Source: Debaryomyces hansenii CBS767 (taxonomy: Eukaryota; Ascomycota; Pichiomycetes; Serinales; Debaryomycetaceae). Taken from it: a stretch of 64,000 bases of DNA. A program made the position numbers and the translations under genes. The notes under the pieces were generated by a model. It searched no databases. It had not been told where the DNA came from and saw only the letters and a program-made list of their open reading frames with translations. Location: positions 496,001-560,000 of the forward strand of contig NC_006044.2 of assembly GCF_000006445.2 (NCBI RefSeq). Reading direction: 5' to 3'. Shown piece by piece: positions 17,338-27,568 of the stretch (within the stretch, counting starts at the first letter, position 1; the number at the start of each line of letters is the position of its first letter).

Positions 17338-19845
17338 ATGCCCCTTAATGATATAACGCCATCCAGCAATATACCGAAGCTGTCTAATGGTAAGAAGCGT
17401 TTTATGGACGCACAAGACGATGATAATACATTTTTACCACCAGCTTTAAGTTCATATAGCATAGCATTATTAAATGAAAGAACGAAACAGCTGCCCTCGC
17501 ATATAACCGGGATATATGAATTTGACTTTCCCAATAGTAGATCGAAGAATAACTTGAAAAACAAATTATCAGTTCATTTTAGAGAATCAGATCCAGTTCA
17601 TACTATAGAAAAACCAGACACGCCACATTCAAGTCACAACAATAGTTCAGCACCTATGGAGCCTACTAGCAACTCGAACAATAATAAAAGCTATAATACC
17701 AGCCATAATGCCAGTCATAATGCCATAACAAGCACTAATCCACATATACAGAATCAAAATAATATTTCAGCTCACAACTCATTCAATTTGTCTACAAATA
17801 ATTTCAGTTCACATACTCATAATACAACTTCAGAGTATAATGACGATTTAATGGATATATCGCCACATGAATCCACGTCAAGAAATTCATCCAATCACAC
17901 GCCATCCACTACATTTAATGAAAACCCTCCTCCAAGTTCATCCTCCCAAACAAAATCGAGTATTTCACAAGTTCATACTTTAAAGAGAATGAGAGGAACA
18001 AGACGATTCGGAAGGATGTTAGGTCCACCCAAAAGGGCCATGAAATTGAATGAAGATAAAAGTACACAAGCTGAATATGACGGTATATCTAGTAATGAAA
18101 ATAATGACTTCCAGATCCCACACAATAGGGCGGTTTCTATTAACAATGATGACAATAATGATAATAATAATGATGATAATATCAACACTAATAATAATAA
18201 TAATGCATTATCAACTCCTCCGCCCTTATTCACGATGGACTTTTCACCAAAAATAAATCGCATAGATAACTTGAAAGAGAAAAATCCAGAATCGGTGTTT
18301 TTCAAAACATTGAAAAAGATGAAATCTGAGTCGCCAGAAGATGATATCATTTCAAAGCAAAAAGAATCTGAATTGCGAAGACGAATTGATGAACAGAAAA
18401 GGATAAACGAAATAGAGAGTCAGTTATCCAAATCCAAAAGTATTCAAGATATTGAGATGGAGATAAGTGAATTAAACAATTCAAGGAATGAAGCAAATGA
18501 CAGACTGGATAAAAAAGGGTTTGTTTCTTCATATTTGGCAGACACAAACGAGGAAGGAAATAAGGAAAATTTAATTCTCTCAACCTCAAAGGATTCAAAT
18601 ATATCCGTAAAGAACGAACAGCCAAGATTACCATTAAATAATGTGTCACCTAACCGTCTTAACAGAGTTGCAGCTGATGAAACAGATTTTAGAAAACCTA
18701 AATTGCCTAAACCTATTTCACAACATGCAACCTCAAATGTGACCCCTCCAAGTAGTTCCGATGATTACAAAAGGAAGAAATGTATTAGCATTAATGGAAA
18801 TCAGTATGAAAAATTGGAGCTATTGGGTAGAGGTGGGTCGTCGAAAGTTTATAAAGTCAAGTCTTTGTCTAACAATAAATTGTTTGCCATTAAAAAGGTT
18901 ACATTTGATCAATTTGATGAATTATGTGTACAGGGATTTAAAGGAGAGATTGATTTATTGTTGAAATTAAAGGATGCTGATAGAGTAGTTAAATTAGTTG
19001 ATCATGCTATTGGTGAAGGCTCTATTTATCTAGTGATGGAATGTGGTGATATTGACTTGGCACATGTCTTTCAGAATAAGCTTAGCATGAATAATGTCTT
19101 GGATATTAATTTTGTCAAGTATCATTCAATCGAAATTTTAAAATGTGTTCAAGCGGTGCATAGAGCAGGAATAGTTCATAGCGACCTTAAGCCTGCGAAT
19201 TTCTTATTTATTCGAGGTATTTTGAAAATTATTGATTTTGGAATAGCTAATGCTGTGCCGGATCATACAGCAAATATTTACCGTGAATCTCAAATAGGTA
19301 CACCAAATTATATGGCACCCGAGGCATTGGTTGAAGTTAGTCAGGCTTTTCCAGGGTTACCAACGCCAGACAACAACAATAATCAACAACAGTTAAATGG
19401 ACTGCAAAGAAACACCTGGAAAGTTGGAAAGCCATCTGATGTTTGGTCATGCGGTTGTATTATATATCAGATGATTTATGGAAGGCCTCCATATGGTGGA
19501 TACTCTGGAAATCAAAGAGTAATGGCAATCATGAATCCGCAGGTAAAGATACAGTATCCAGGTAAAGGCATAGGTAATATAAAGGTGCCTCAAAGTGCTA
19601 TCGCATTGATGCAAAAGTGCTTAACTAGGAATCCTAATGAAAGATGGACTGTTGAAGAATGTTTAAATAGTGATTTTTTGAATCCTAAGATTGTCAGTGA
19701 AACTTTTGTCAGAGATTTAGTTCATCTGGCTGTTAATTTTGGCCATAATAATCGTGTTAATGGCAACGGGTTGATTACAGCAGACGTTTATGACCGCTTA
19801 GTGGATACCGTATTGAAGCAAATAGAAGATTTGAATTTTGGTTAA
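17338..19845 (+). CDS. MPS1: Mps1 dual-specificity spindle-checkpoint kinase
   Basis: 835-residue kinase of the Mps1/TTK family, needed for spindle-pole duplication and the spindle-assembly checkpoint. The kinase domain runs from about residue 485. It shows LLGRGGSSKVYKVKS (Gly loop), LFAIKKV (Lys), HSDLKPANFLFI (near 614), IDFGIANAV (DFG) and IGTPNYMAPEAL, the last typical of Mps1. The 480-residue N-terminal half is disordered, with long Asn/Asp and Ser/His stretches encoded by AAT/GAT triplet repeats around 18140-18210. A CTG codon in the C-terminal VHxAVNFG segment sits where yeast Mps1 has Asn, so it may decode as Ser. Confidence 0.93.
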   Translation: MPLNDITPSSNIPKLSNGKKRFMDAQDDDNTFLPPALSSYSIALLNERTKQLPSHITGIYEFDFPNSRSKNNLKNKLSVHFRESDPVHTIEKPDTPHSSHNNSSAPMEPTSNSNNNKSYNTSHNASHNAITSTNPHIQNQNNISAHNSFNLSTNNFSSHTHNTTSEYNDDLMDISPHESTSRNSSNHTPSTTFNENPPPSSSSQTKSSISQVHTLKRMRGTRRFGRMLGPPKRAMKLNEDKSTQAEYDGISSNENNDFQIPHNRAVSINNDDNNDNNNDDNINTNNNNNALSTPPPLFTMDFSPKINRIDNLKEKNPESVFFKTLKKMKSESPEDDIISKQKESELRRRIDEQKRINEIESQLSKSKSIQDIEMEISELNNSRNEANDRLDKKGFVSSYLADTNEEGNKENLILSTSKDSNISVKNEQPRLPLNNVSPNRLNRVAADETDFRKPKLPKPISQHATSNVTPPSSSDDYKRKKCISINGNQYEKLELLGRGGSSKVYKVKSLSNNKLFAIKKVTFDQFDELCVQGFKGEIDLLLKLKDADRVVKLVDHAIGEGSIYLVMECGDIDLAHVFQNKLSMNNVLDINFVKYHSIEILKCVQAVHRAGIVHSDLKPANFLFIRGILKIIDFGIANAVPDHTANIYRESQIGTPNYMAPEALVEVSQAFPGLPTPDNNNNQQQLNGLQRNTWKVGKPSDVWSCGCIIYQMIYGRPPYGGYSGNQRVMAIMNPQVKIQYPGKGIGNIKVPQSAIALMQKCLTRNPNERWTVEECLNSDFLNPKIVSETFVRDLVHLAVNFGHNNRVNGNGLITADVYDRLVDTVLKQIEDLNFG

Positions 19846-20056
19846 TTTTTAATAATGTACTTTTACTATTACGATGTATAAATTTATATAGATTTTTTAT
19901 TGGTCAATTGACTATTTAATGATAAGGAAACTTTGAACTTTAATAATAATGTAAAAAGGAGAAATCTGGTCTATTCTGTTTTTAGTCGGAAGAAGAGGGA
20001 AAATGTCATTTCATATTCAGAGTAATAATAATATACAAGAAAATAAGTAACAACGA

Positions 20057-21304
20057 TTAACGAGGTCCTAATTTTTCCAACACACGAGTTCCTTGTTCTT
20101 CCCATTCTTGTTTCGAGATCCACATATGCTCTTTATCTGCCATAATATTAGCTAAAACTGCACCACCGATAAACACCATATGTCTTCTTCTTGGGGGGTC
20201 TTCAATTCTGACCTTAAATTTTTCCAATCTTGTGGCATCACCATGTAATACCTTGGTTAACCATAATTGCTTCAATTCTTTTTCTAAACGTGATGGTAAG
20301 CCAGGATACATAGAAGATCCACCAGATAAGACGATAGCTTTGAAAAGGGATGATCTAACGTCAACATCTGCTGATTGAATAGTATTAAATAATGTTTCAC
20401 CAACACCTGGTTGTTCAACATCAACTAAATTTGGTTGAAATAAACATTCTGGCGCTTCAAATCTTTCTGATCCAACCTTAATAACTCTACCATCAGGTAA
20501 TTCATATGACTCAACCAACGTAGTAGTATCGCGTGCAAGTTTTGCATCAAGATCTAAGTCGTAAGAAACATAGCACAACTTTTCTTTGATTTGACGAACA
20601 GTCTCAAAATCGGCTGTTCTATTGAATGCATAACCACGACGTAACAACAAGTTAATTAAGTTTCTGGTGACGTCTCTACCGGCGACATCCAATCTCTTGG
20701 TCAAATGGTTCAAAACAACCGATTCGTACACCGGAACAATATGTGTGACCCCATCACCAGAGTCGACGACCACACCCGAACTCAATCCCTGAGCATACAA
20801 GGCTAATACCGCTTGAATTGCTACATAGACCCCTCCAAACTGATACTTTTCAAACATAACGTCACACATTGTTTCTCTATTCTTCAATGGATTCATTGGT
20901 GGTTCGGTTAACAAGATCTTCTCTCCTTGCGTAGGTAACTTCATTCTTTCGTAAAATGCATAATCCCACAAGTGTTCCATATCCTCCCAGTTCTTGATGA
21001 TCCCATTTTCCATAGGATAGCTAATTTGTAACAATGATCTTACTTCACTAGCTTCTGACCCACACATAATATCTTTAATTTCTATATTGTCAGGAACCAA
21101 CATATTTCTTTCTTCGGCTCTCAATATAGGCCTACCAACTATAGATGGAAACGTGTGGTCTGGGAAGTTAGTTCCTGCCCTACCAATCTTAACGAAACCT
21201 GTACCTTGGTCAAGAACTATTTTTCATATTGTTAGTAAATCACAGTTTTTAATGGGAATTAATCAGATATCACGCTCATACATACCAATTGGTTGTCCAT
21301 TCAT
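20057..21304 (-). CDS. ARP2: Arp2 (Arp2/3 complex subunit), one intron
   Basis: Actin-related protein 2, the nucleating subunit of the Arp2/3 complex in cortical actin patches. The long open frame begins within the protein at a TTG. Splicing restores the N-terminus. Exon 1 is 21286-21304 (19 nt: ATG AAT GGA CAA CCA ATT G), the intron is 21217-21285 (69 nt, donor GTATGT, branch TACTAAC at 21231-21237, acceptor ATAG), and exon 2 is 20057-21216. The product starts [20 protein letters not shown], the expected Arp2 ATP-binding start, and is 392 residues, one more than the yeast protein. Conserved Arp2 segments ([39 protein letters not shown]) follow. Phase is exact. Confidence 0.95.
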
Positions 21305-21483
21305 CTTTGTAATCTTCTATCTTGTCGTCTTTATATTAATCTAAATCAAATTAGAAGTAATTGACATAGGAACAAGTGCTTGATACCAGGGTACGTAATG
21401 ACAAAGGAGTTAAATGGGATTTGTGGTACGCGCACTACTTGGTCTTATAGTACTACTAGTGTCTATTAGATACATATAAGGGA

Positions 21484-22647
21484 CTATTCTACAGAGGTGT
21501 TCAATCTTACATTAGGATTCATGTAAGCAAAGGTCAAATATGAAGTATGACTCTTGATTTCGGATTCAATTTTGGTGACATTTCTCCATTGGAACTGTTC
21601 ATCACCTTCTCTAACACGCAAACCCTTTCCGAATGGATTAAAGCCTTTACCCAAGTTCTGAAACTTTGTTGGTTCGGGAGAAGAGTCATCAGCTGTTTCC
21701 ACTTCCTTGATATCTCTTTTGTCGCCCACGTTGTGAATCTTGCTCTGTTTTCTATGTTCAATGCCTTGGTTTTTTCTAGATTGTATATCCTTCAATCTCT
21801 TAACTACGTCCTTGACGTCCTTCACCATATCCTTCCTAGCCTCCCATCTTTTACCGGCGACTTCTACCATTTCTATATTGCTCCACCCTTCGGTTTCCAA
21901 CGCTTTGACGGTTTTCTCGACTTGTTCTATGCAAGGAGAGAAGCAACAGATACCCACACGGCTCTGGTGGGAAATGACACTCTTCAAATTAGGAATGGCG
22001 GTCCAAGGAGACGGTAAATCAAGGAATACCACATCGCCGCAGATTCCGTCGTCTTTTTTGAAATCTTCCGGTATGTTCAGGATTTCAAATCCGTCGTTGC
22101 AAACGTCTCGATGTGTGATAACTGTATTTGCTAACAATCCATGGTCTTCGAGTTCCTTCTTGGCCTCTATGTAACGTGGCTCGTGAAACTCGTATGTGAA
22201 TAGTCTTCCTTCTACCCCAATGGTTCTGGCAAACGAATGAGAAAAAGATCCTGACCCTGTTCCGGCCTCAATGACTCTAGTTCCACTGGTAACGTTCAAT
22301 CTCTGTATGATGTACGACGAATCAGGAGTATACACAATTTGCGTTCTATGCGGTAAAGAAACAGTCCAGAGTTCTGGAGTAGGATACAACAAGTGGATGA
22401 ACCCAACTCCCTTGGCGCCAGGCATTTGCTCACCATATTTCATCCCAATCATTCTATCATGCTCGAAGTTACCATATCTGGTATTCAACTGTGATCCTTT
22501 CGTGACGGTGATAGGCTTAATATTACTTCTACCAAGGAATGCTAATACTAAGTCCCCTTCCTCTATTATATCTTTATACTCAAAAAATGACATGGCCGCT
22601 GTACTATTGTCTTTAAGTGTGTTCCTACTACCATCTTTTACATCCAT
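21484..22647 (-). CDS. TRM61: tRNA m1A58 methyltransferase catalytic subunit
   Basis: 387-residue Trm61/Gcd14. With Trm6 it makes 1-methyladenosine at position 58 of tRNAs, required for initiator tRNA-Met stability. SAM-binding Rossmann motif [16 protein letters not shown] lies at about 126-141, with the family segments [20 protein letters not shown] and [13 protein letters not shown]. The C-terminal half carries a charged linker before a conserved tail ([20 protein letters not shown]). An N-terminal extension of about 18 residues precedes [16 protein letters not shown], so a downstream start is possible. Confidence 0.93.
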   Translation of the reverse strand: MDVKDGSRNTLKDNSTAAMSFFEYKDIIEEGDLVLAFLGRSNIKPITVTKGSQLNTRYGNFEHDRMIGMKYGEQMPGAKGVGFIHLLYPTPELWTVSLPHRTQIVYTPDSSYIIQRLNVTSGTRVIEAGTGSGSFSHSFARTIGVEGRLFTYEFHEPRYIEAKKELEDHGLLANTVITHRDVCNDGFEILNIPEDFKKDDGICGDVVFLDLPSPWTAIPNLKSVISHQSRVGICCFSPCIEQVEKTVKALETEGWSNIEMVEVAGKRWEARKDMVKDVKDVVKRLKDIQSRKNQGIEHRKQSKIHNVGDKRDIKEVETADDSSPEPTKFQNLGKGFNPFGKGLRVREGDEQFQWRNVTKIESEIKSHTSYLTFAYMNPNVRLNTSVE

Positions 22648-23210
22648 AATAAATATTTTTCACATCATCAAGATGGGTGTACTGCACATAGTGTATATTC
22701 CATTCTCCAACTACCATAGCTATCCAGTGTATAAGAGAGCTCATACTATCCCAAAGTACCAGTAGAGTGATATTATTCAGTGTAATGAATCTTCGTGTAA
22801 CTTTTACGGCAGACTCGAAGGCTCTATTTCATTCCAAAAGACCCCCATAGTAGTACCACACTTTACTCTGAGACTGACCCATTCAAGATGTAAGTTTCAC
22901 AAACGGCAACAGCTGTACATATTGATTGTTGTCCCAACAACTCTAATGGTCCTAGATAGTGTCTTGTTGATGGCCAATTCCGTCATAAACTCGAACCAAC
23001 TTCATTTGCAGTAATTAGATAAGGTCGTGTATCTATTACCAAAAACTACAACGAAAATTTGAACAATCGTTGACTGAACCTTTAGAATAAACTCCTTCAA
23101 TAAGGTTAATTAATATTGTGAATATTGAATCAAAGTACTTGTGAAGTAAAAGCCATTGGCAATTGAATATTTTATTTACATATATTTGAACTACAAATAA
23201 ATTTACTTTA
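22648..23210. other. divergent promoter TRM61 / LSM1
   Basis: 563 nt, AT-rich, no gene recognised. A small palindromic stretch (gttgtcccaacaac) lies near 22930. No LTR or tRNA signal. Confidence 0.5.
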
Positions 23211-23729
23211 ATGTCTAGCTCGCCAATACCACCACAACAATCACAGCAACAAGCGGACCCAATGGCGCCAAACGTTGAAGACTTATATCTTGAATCATAT
23301 GCATTTACTACTGCAGCTGCTATTGTTGGGTCTGTTGACAGGAAAATATTTGTTTTATTGAGAGATGGAAGAAATTTGTTTGGGATTTTAAGAACATTCG
23401 ATCAGTTTGCTAATTTAGTGCTACAAGATACCATAGAGAGGATCTACTTGGATTCAGACGATGAGACCGATGATTCGCGTCCAAAGAAGTTTGGTGAAGC
23501 GTATAGAGGTGTTTTCATGGTAAGAGGTGAAAATGTTGTCATGATGGGAGAATTGGACATTGACAGAGAAGACGATCACTTGGAAGAATTACAACAGGTT
23601 TCTTTCGAAGAGGCCGAAAAGGAGTTAAAAGTTCGTCATCTGAACAAGGTGAAACAAGAAAAGCTCAAAACTAAGAAATTATTGTCAAAGGGACTTATTA
23701 ATGATTTTGTCAAATCTGATTTGTATTAA
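23211..23729 (+). CDS. LSM1: Lsm1, mRNA decapping activator
   Basis: 172-residue Lsm1, the subunit specific to the cytoplasmic Lsm1-7/Pat1 complex that binds oligoadenylated mRNA 3' ends and promotes decapping. Sm1 motif (DRKIFVLLRDGRNLFGILRT, FDQFANLVL) and Sm2 motif (YRGVFMVRGENVVMMGELDI) are intact. The long basic C-terminal helix (FEEAEKELKVRHLNKVKQEK, then LKTKKLL) is characteristic of Lsm1. The N-terminus is a short Gln/Pro tract. Confidence 0.95.
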   Translation: MSSSPIPPQQSQQQADPMAPNVEDLYLESYAFTTAAAIVGSVDRKIFVLLRDGRNLFGILRTFDQFANLVLQDTIERIYLDSDDETDDSRPKKFGEAYRGVFMVRGENVVMMGELDIDREDDHLEELQQVSFEEAEKELKVRHLNKVKQEKLKTKKLLSKGLINDFVKSDLY

Positions 23730-23940
23730 TAATTTCACTTCTTGCATTGTATGACTTGCATAACTCCTTCTTTTCTTCACCTTATTTAATTCACTAGATA
23801 TAATTAGTTTGACGTCTACATTTTGGTTTTGTTTTTTTTTTTATTTGGCACTCATGCATTTCTTCTCTTCACATAATAATAAGACAAGAGACCGATATTT
23901 TTTTCATGTAATGGCATATATATATATATAGTCTAAGTAT

Positions 23941-25272
23941 TTATAACTTTGACAAGTTCTTCAAGTTTTCATCAAATTTGGCAAAGAATTCGTCTGCAAA
24001 TTTAAACTTTTTGGCTTCATGTCTTGCTAATTGGTTTAAATGAGCTTCATCAGGACCATCCGCGATTCTCAAAGTCCTAGAAATGGCATATAACCTGGCC
24101 AATTCGGTATCTTGTGATACACCTTCAGCACCAAACATTTGAATACCCCAGTCCAAGATTTTCAAAATAGTTCTTGGAGTTTCAATCTTAGCCATAGCGA
24201 TTTCTTGTTGAGCGCTCTTCGGGTTCAGAATATCGATCTTATGAGCAGCATTCAAAATCAAAAGTCTGCATTTCTGTATATCAATCTTATGCTGAGCATA
24301 GGCTATTATAAACGTTTCTCTTTGGTTCATTGGCTTACCAAAAAGCATTCTGTTATTGGCTCTATGCGCAACTGCAAGTAATGCATACTCTCCAACTCCA
24401 ATTAACCTCATACAATGGTGGATTCTACCAGGTCCTAAACGGGATTGGATTAACTCGAATCCTTTACCCTCAGATGCAAGTAAGATATTTTCCATTTCGT
24501 CCTTTGGAACTTCATAGTCATTGAACGCAATTTCACAGTGGCCATGGGGCGCGTCATCGTATCCAAACACAGTCAACGGACGAATCAAATTGGCTTTCCC
24601 AGAATCAATTGCCTTCTTAGCATCCAATACCAATACAGAATGATTGTGGTATAAATCTTTCGTGCTATCACTAGTTTTACACATCACTAACCACACGGCT
24701 GTCCTGGGGTCCCCAGCACCAGATGCAAACCACTTTACACCATTAATAACGTAATTTCCGCTCGAATTCAACTTGGCCGTACATGAAATATTCAACGCAT
24801 TTGACGAAGACGTCCCTTTTTCTGTCATCAAGAAGGCCGATCTGATTTCGCCGTCTAACAACCGCCTCAACCATTTCTCCTTCTGGTACGGCGAACCATA
24901 TCTTGCAAACAACTCCATATTACCCGTATCAGGCGCATTGGTGTTAGTGGCCTCCGGTGCCACAAATGACCGTCCCAAATATTGTGCCATCAACCCGTAC
25001 TCCAAATTGGTAAACCCTGGGCCCTCGGGGTAATGTTTGGACAAAAACATGTTCCAGAGACCCAATTCTTGGGCCTTATTCTTGAGCTTTTCCGTGATCT
25101 CTGGAATAACCTTCCATCTCATAACTGGATCATTTGACATCTGCTGGGCATGCAACTTGTCTCCTGGAAGACAATAGTCATCCACAAACTCTTTACATTT
25201 TTGGATTGTTTCTAATCCCCTTGGTGATAATTTGTCCAAGAAAATAGCCGGTATATCGTCCTTAACTGACAT
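23941..25272 (-). CDS. peroxisomal-type acyl-CoA dehydrogenase (PTS1)
   Basis: 443-residue FAD acyl-CoA dehydrogenase of the ACAD10/11-like group. Diagnostic segments are AFLMTEKGTSSSNALNISC, INGVKWFASGAGDPRTAVWL, LGPGRIHHCMRLIGVGEYAL and RIADGPDEAHLNQLARHEAK. The C-terminus is NLSKL, a canonical type-1 peroxisomal signal, and the N-terminus has no presequence. This predicts peroxisomal beta-oxidation of particular acyl-CoAs. S. cerevisiae has no acyl-CoA dehydrogenase and uses acyl-CoA oxidase. Substrate cannot be read from sequence. Confidence 0.9.
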   Translation of the reverse strand: MSVKDDIPAIFLDKLSPRGLETIQKCKEFVDDYCLPGDKLHAQQMSNDPVMRWKVIPEITEKLKNKAQELGLWNMFLSKHYPEGPGFTNLEYGLMAQYLGRSFVAPEATNTNAPDTGNMELFARYGSPYQKEKWLRRLLDGEIRSAFLMTEKGTSSSNALNISCTAKLNSSGNYVINGVKWFASGAGDPRTAVWLVMCKTSDSTKDLYHNHSVLVLDAKKAIDSGKANLIRPLTVFGYDDAPHGHCEIAFNDYEVPKDEMENILLASEGKGFELIQSRLGPGRIHHCMRLIGVGEYALLAVAHRANNRMLFGKPMNQRETFIIAYAQHKIDIQKCRLLILNAAHKIDILNPKSAQQEIAMAKIETPRTILKILDWGIQMFGAEGVSQDTELARLYAISRTLRIADGPDEAHLNQLARHEAKKFKFADEFFAKFDENLKNLSKL

Positions 25273-25448
25273 CGTGATTCGTTCGTTATATATATATCAA
25301 TTCCTATCCAAGAGGAGCTAGTTCCTTAGCCTTTTATAATTATGTCCCATCCACCCCACACATTTTTCACAATCCATAACCTGTAAATGGCATATGACCC
25401 GAGACCGAGGTGTTTGCAGGTTAGCTCGCAATCAGAATATCATCAAAT

Positions 25449-25458
25449 ATTCGCCTTC
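25449..25458 (-). promoter_or_regulatory. Rpn4-like proteasome element
   Basis: On the minus strand this reads GAAGGCGAAT, close to the Candida-type Rpn4 motif GAAGGCAAAA. It lies 81-90 nt before the RPN7 ATG. The S. cerevisiae PACE form GGTGGCAAA is absent from this promoter. Motif match only. Confidence 0.35.
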
Positions 25459-25538
25459 ACTATGGAAAACAAGGACTATGAATTGTTATACAGCTATTAC
25501 GTTGAATCATTATACAATAGAGTAATTTGATATATAAG

Positions 25539-26741
25539 ATGGAGTATTTTGAATCAGATGTTCCTAATATCCCTGATCATAGGTTATCAGAAAAACAATT
25601 TCTTTTAAGTACGAATATCGCTGCTCGCCACCGAGAGGAAATCATGAATGAATTGATTGAATCGATCAAGGAAGAGAATTTAGCACCATACTATAAATAT
25701 TTACAAGGTGAATACAGCGATTTTCCATTTGACGAATCAGTGTACAAATCGATGGTTGAAAAAAATGAAGAGGAGATTGCACAATTAAACCTGAAGATCA
25801 AGGAAGCAGAAGGAGAGGACGAAACAGAGCTCGATGCATTGACTTGTAACGTCAACCTTGCGGAATATTATACCAAGATATGTGATAGACATAATGCGGT
25901 GACAACTTTCAAAAAGGCGTTGGAATTACCCCAAGGTACCGGGTCTAAGATTGACATTTTATTGTCTTTGGCAAGAATTGAGTTCTTTTACAATGACTAT
26001 GCGTTAGTGTCCAAGTATTTGGACCAAGTCAAGAGCCATATAGACAAGGGTGGTGATTGGGAACGTCGTAACCGTTACAAGACATACTGTGGTATCTTCT
26101 TGATGGCTACCAGAGATTTCGCCGAGGCGTCCAAATTATTGAACGACTCGTTGGCCACTTTCACATCGACCGAAATCTGTAGTTACGAACAACTTGCACT
26201 CTATGCTGTGGTATCGGGCGCCGTGTCGTTAGACAGAGGCGATTTGAAATCGAAAATAATCGATTCTCCAGAGATCTTATCCATCTATTCATCAGCACCA
26301 GAATTAGAACCACTCATCAACTTAACTAATTCCTTATACACATGTCAATATAACTGCTTTTTCCAATATTTGCTCGAATCATACGATCAGTTGTTACTTT
26401 CAAGCAAGTATTTGAACCAGCATGCCAACTATATATTGCGTGAAATGAGATGCAAGGCATACGGCCAATTGTTGGAAAGTTACAAGTCCTTATCCTTAAA
26501 GTCAATGGCCCGTAATTTCAACATCAGCGAGGAGTTCTTGGATCAAGATTTATGCAAATTCATTCCTAACAAAAAGTTGAATTGTACTATCGACAAGGTC
26601 AACGGGATCATTGAAACGAACAGACCCGATAACAAAAACAATCAGTATCACTTGTTGATCAAGCAAGGTGATAACTTGTTAACCAAATTACAAAAATACG
26701 GTGCTGCTGTCAAGTTAAGTGGTGCTGAGCGTGTTGCGTAA
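25539..26741 (+). CDS. RPN7: 26S proteasome lid subunit Rpn7
   Basis: 400-residue Rpn7, a PCI-domain subunit of the 19S regulatory-particle lid. N-terminal VPNIPDHRLSEKQFLL, mid TPR-like repeats and the C-terminal PCI end (CTIDKVNGIIETNRPDNKNN, then LLTKLQKYGAAVKL) match the family closely. The frame opens at a TTG (25527). The first ATG is 25539. Divergent from the acyl-CoA dehydrogenase across 266 nt. Confidence 0.95.
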   Translation: MEYFESDVPNIPDHRLSEKQFLLSTNIAARHREEIMNELIESIKEENLAPYYKYLQGEYSDFPFDESVYKSMVEKNEEEIAQLNLKIKEAEGEDETELDALTCNVNLAEYYTKICDRHNAVTTFKKALELPQGTGSKIDILLSLARIEFFYNDYALVSKYLDQVKSHIDKGGDWERRNRYKTYCGIFLMATRDFAEASKLLNDSLATFTSTEICSYEQLALYAVVSGAVSLDRGDLKSKIIDSPEILSIYSSAPELEPLINLTNSLYTCQYNCFFQYLLESYDQLLLSSKYLNQHANYILREMRCKAYGQLLESYKSLSLKSMARNFNISEEFLDQDLCKFIPNKKLNCTIDKVNGIIETNRPDNKNNQYHLLIKQGDNLLTKLQKYGAAVKLSGAERVA

Positions 26742-26903
26742 TTATATCTTTTCATCTCGATTACATAGTTAGATAGAATAGATTTCATTATTAATAATTG
26801 ATATTTTGTAACCATGTATTTGGAGTTCATGCTATTTATTACGATTACTACGGTCTTTCATTTGTAGAAATCCAGGGCAGTATTGAACTACAAAAAAAAA
26901 TAA

Positions 26904-26987
26904 TGAAGGATGCGAGGTTCGAACTCGCGCGGACAACTGTCCAGCAGATCTTAAGTCTGCCGCCTTAGACCACTCGGCCAACCCTCC
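26904..26987 (-). tRNA. tRNA-Leu (TAA)
   Basis: 84-nt type-II tRNA reading GGAGGGTTGGCCGAGTGGTC on the minus strand, with anticodon loop CTTAAGA (anticodon TAA), a long variable arm (GCTGGACAGTTGTCCGC) and T arm GCGAGTTCGAACCTCGC. Nearly identical to yeast tRNA-Leu(UAA). No intron. A T-run (A9 on the plus strand, 26892-26900) follows as terminator. Confidence 0.96.
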
Positions 26988-27568
26988 AATAATAAAAGTT
27001 AATTTTCCTGCATTCTTTAACACCTTTAAGAGCGGATCATTTTCACATTCACCATATGACCCCACAGAAAAAGCTCGTTTTAGCTTATGATATTTACTCT
27101 AAATCCGTCAATATATTTCCACGTTCAGCCCTGAGTTGAAGAGTATCAAGATTCAGCATATGAAGTATAGAATAGAATTAGAATGCATGTAGCATAATCG
27201 TTGAGAAATGGTTGAAAAATGCTCGGTTAACTTTTTTGTCCTGTCACTTACAATTGCCACAACTACTACGTTATAACGAAGTGCTTAGCAATATATCCGA
27301 ATATAATGACTTATGGCTATGCTACTAGTGCTGGCAGAAAGGCTGTATATGAAAGGAAATTACAGTGGGCTAAGTATCTGCTTATAGCATCTGTTTTTTT
27401 TCACACGAGCCTCCACCATACATCGCAATCACATGAAGAATTATCCGATTTGTAGACAATGATATAAATATGGCCATTTCCCATGAAACTAATGATGATG
27501 AACTAAACTTCTTACTCAATTATATATCTAATATTCGTACTATTTCACCTTCATAAAGATAAATCAAT
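26988..27568. other. intergenic region upstream of RhoGDI-like gene
   Basis: 581 nt. A TATA-like atgatataaatatgg lies about 110 nt before the next ATG. I searched for an upstream exon that could supply the missing RhoGDI N-terminal arm and found none. Confidence 0.5.

Noticed and set aside
26832..27065. 77-codon minus-strand frame
   Set aside because: Contains the tRNA-Leu gene read as protein (GGLAEWSKAADLRSAGQL); a well-known false ORF.
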